Part shown: one piece after another, positions 12,076 through 13,037 of the stretch
Layout of the letters: every line of letters begins with the position of its first letter
Position numbering within the stretch: position 1 is the first letter of the stretch
Source of the DNA: Methylovulum sp.
Lineage (GTDB): Bacteria > Pseudomonadota > Gammaproteobacteria > Methylococcales > Methylomonadaceae
Assembly: GCA_028713595.1 (NCBI GenBank)
Contig: JAQTNZ010000026.1
Location: 1 to 13,037 of the forward strand
Reading direction: 5' to 3'
DNA length: 13,037 bases
Made by a program: the position numbers and the translations under genes
Notes under the pieces: generated by a model
What the model saw: only the letters and a program-made list of their open reading frames with translations
Databases searched by the model: none
Told to the model about the DNA's origin: nothing

Positions 12076-12277
12076 TTTTTATTTCAATAACATAGAAAAC
12101 GCTATTGAGTTAAGGTCGTAGTAAGTTAATCCGTTCGTGGTGAGCTGGTCGAACCATGACCGGATTAACCGTCCACCCCATTCGTCAAGCTCATGACAGG
12201 CTTCGACCAGCTCAGGGCGAACGGTTAATCCTATCCTGTTGAAATTACAGGAATAAATCCTTAACTTAATGGCAGTG
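12076..12277 (-). mobile_element. MITE copy E, inverted, one end truncated
   Basis: Lies in the opposite orientation to copies A-D. The end CCTTAACTTAATGGCAGTG is intact at 12277, while at 12076 the element stops at TTTTATTTCAATAACATAG without the terminal CACTGCC block, as in copy B. Inside it carries the extra CATGACAGGCTTCG block shared with copy A. It ends 21 bases before the stop codon of the membrane protein gene. Confidence 0.78.
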
Positions 12278-12298
12278 ATGCTTTCGGGCAGCTTGGCA

Positions 12299-12730
12299 TC
12301 AAGGCTGTTTGTCGGCGGGCTGTTGGGGTTGGCTGCGGTCGGCTCCGATGATGCACATCATGCCAAACAGCAGATGCGACAAGCCGGTGTAAAGGAAAAA
12401 TGGCGGCAAGTTTTCGTCTATGGCGACGGCGTTGATTTCGCCATAAAATTGCACGGTTTCGATCATGACTATCAGGAAAAACCCCACCAAGGCCATGGCC
12501 TGGAATTTTTGCACCATCCAGCAATAAAAAATCATCACCACCTCAATCAGGGCCAGATACACCATCATCATGCGCAGGTTGTTGTCTAGGGCGCCGTATA
12601 AGTCCGCGTTAAAATTAAACAGGCTGTAGCTGTCCGATAGCGACAATACGCCAAAGCCGGCCAAGACTAACGCGGCGACATAAAAATTTAGCGTTATCAA
12701 ACCTTTGCCTATATTTCTTATAGTCATCAT
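12299..12730 (-). CDS. unknown four-helix inner membrane protein
   Basis: A 143-residue protein that I do not recognise. It has four predicted membrane helices at about 11-31, 53-73, 77-95 and 109-129, with a short basic N terminus (IRNIGKG) and a polar C-terminal tail rich in Q and P. Helix ends carry charged residues (E63 in helix 2, E91 at the end of helix 3). There is no signal peptide beyond the first helix and no cysteine or metal motif. Two start codons are adjacent (12730 and 12727); GTGGGA lies about 11 bases upstream of the first. It is preceded on its own strand by a strong terminator and a possible leader or small RNA. Its 3' end touches MITE copy E. It is real by frame length and hydrophobic pattern; function unknown. 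Confidence 0.72.
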   Translation of the reverse strand: MMTIRNIGKGLITLNFYVAALVLAGFGVLSLSDSYSLFNFNADLYGALDNNLRMMMVYLALIEVVMIFYCWMVQKFQAMALVGFFLIVMIETVQFYGEINAVAIDENLPPFFLYTGLSHLLFGMMCIIGADRSQPQQPADKQP

Positions 12731-12755
12731 CTGTTTTATCCCACGTCTGGCGCTG

Positions 12756-12790
12756 AAAAAAAAACCCTCCCATAGACAACCTAGGAGGGC
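12756..12790 (-). terminator. strong intrinsic terminator, minus strand
   Basis: On the minus strand CCCTCC-TAG pairs with CTA-GGAGGG around a short loop (12765-12789), followed directly by nine T (12756-12764). It lies 26 bases upstream of the membrane protein start codon, so it either ends a transcript arriving from beyond 12790 or acts as an attenuator in that gene's leader. Confidence 0.78.
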
Positions 12791-12938
12791 TTATAGAGGA
12801 GGAGGGGAAGTCTCTCTTAATCTATCACCACCGACTAAGAAAGCAATACGGAATTTAAGCGGTTTATGCTGCGCCTATGGCACTTAGGGGTGGTTTCCTA
12901 GCCCAAAACCCAAGCTGGCCGCATACGCTTGCATCTTG
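12791..12938 (-). ncRNA. possible small RNA or regulatory leader
   Basis: About 150 bases lie between a plausible minus-strand promoter (12945-12972) and the strong terminator at 12756-12790. No convincing protein is encoded; a 16-codon frame beginning ATGCAAGCGTATGCG (minus strand, from 12930) is possible. Short complementary segments such as ACCACC and GGTGGT could fold it. I do not recognise it as 6S RNA, tmRNA, RNase P RNA, SRP RNA or a common riboswitch. It is either an independent small RNA or an attenuated leader of the membrane protein gene. Confidence 0.35.
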
Positions 12939-12944
12939 TTTAGT

Positions 12945-12972
12945 AGCTTACAAGCTGGCGGCGTTTTGTCAA
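12945..12972 (-). promoter_or_regulatory. candidate sigma70-type promoter, minus strand
   Basis: Minus-strand TTGACA (12967-12972), a perfect -35, is followed after 16 bases by TAAGCT (12945-12950), a poor -10. Initiation near 12938 would feed into the terminator at 12790. Confidence 0.35.
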
Positions 12973-12980
12973 TTCATATC

Positions 12981-12997
12981 TGTACAAAACATGTACA
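12981..12997. promoter_or_regulatory. paired TGTACA palindromes, possible operator
   Basis: TGTACA-AAACA-TGTACA: two perfect 6-bp palindromes with an 11-base repeat period, about one helical turn, lying 8 bases upstream of the candidate -35. The geometry fits binding of a dimeric regulator on one face. TGTACA half-sites are known for MerR-type LitR/CarH light regulators, but the known spacing differs, so I do not assign a regulator. Confidence 0.32.
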
Positions 12998-13037
12998 AGA
13001 CTAAAAAACCCGTCTGATAGTAAGCCTGTCGCCAAAT

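Noticed and set aside
11759..12121. A 120-residue plus-strand frame after ferredoxin copy 2
   Set aside because: It starts inside the ferredoxin gene in another frame and continues only through repeat sequence.
12269..12589. A 106-residue His-rich plus-strand frame
   Set aside because: It is antisense to the four-helix membrane protein, whose hydrophobic pattern is far more protein-like, and begins within a MITE end.

Overview
The window is an ordinary-looking piece of a gammaproteobacterial chromosome with moderate GC (roughly half G+C by eye), heavily seeded with short palindromic repeats and miniature mobile elements. The housekeeping proteins (GrxC, GcvH, DgkA, MazG, LpxB, a YqiB-like DUF1249 protein) resemble gammaproteobacterial forms. 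The Azotobacter-type 7Fe ferredoxins, the PfkB/MazG pairing and the repeat load would suit a methanotroph-like (Methylococcales) genome. That lineage is inference; nothing in the window proves methanotrophy.

Layout. Positions 105-1509 carry three minus-strand genes: an MBL-fold protein with a degenerate metal motif, then DUF1289 and glutaredoxin 3, with a foldback element (810-1000) between the first and second. Positions 1976-4536 carry gcvH followed by a compact plus-strand run, dgkA - pfkB-type kinase - mazG. A 680-base gene-free stretch then holds a MITE copy and a large inverted repeat. Positions 5214-7456 hold a DegT-family sugar aminotransferase 2 bases ahead of lpxB, which suggests a role in lipid A or surface sugars. 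Positions 7406-8299 (minus) hold a QueD-like pterin synthase and DUF1249; the DUF1249 tail runs antisense into lpxB. Positions 8556-9520 hold a CYTH/triphosphate tunnel protein and a short GIY-YIG protein. Positions 9968-11868 hold an exported TAtT/TPR-like protein and two tandem 7Fe ferredoxin genes separated by a MITE and a perfect inverted repeat. The right end holds an unknown four-helix membrane protein (minus), preceded by a strong terminator and a possible small RNA or leader.

The main structural theme is one repeat family with ends CACTGCCATTAAGTTAAGGA. Five recognisable ~200 bp copies (A 1661, B 4630, C 9709, D 11210, E 12076, the last inverted), one reverse-oriented remnant and one related foldback element lie in the gaps between genes. 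Copy C is flanked by an 11-bp direct duplication. The ends and duplication length look like those of the IS4 family, so these are probably non-autonomous elements moved by a transposase encoded elsewhere.

I do not see a new multi-gene defence or metabolic system. The items most worth a second look are the ferredoxin duplication with an extra cysteine beside the 4Fe-4S motif, the aminotransferase-lpxB pair (possible GnnB-like lipid A chemistry), the MITE family, and the promoter-terminator unit at the right edge.
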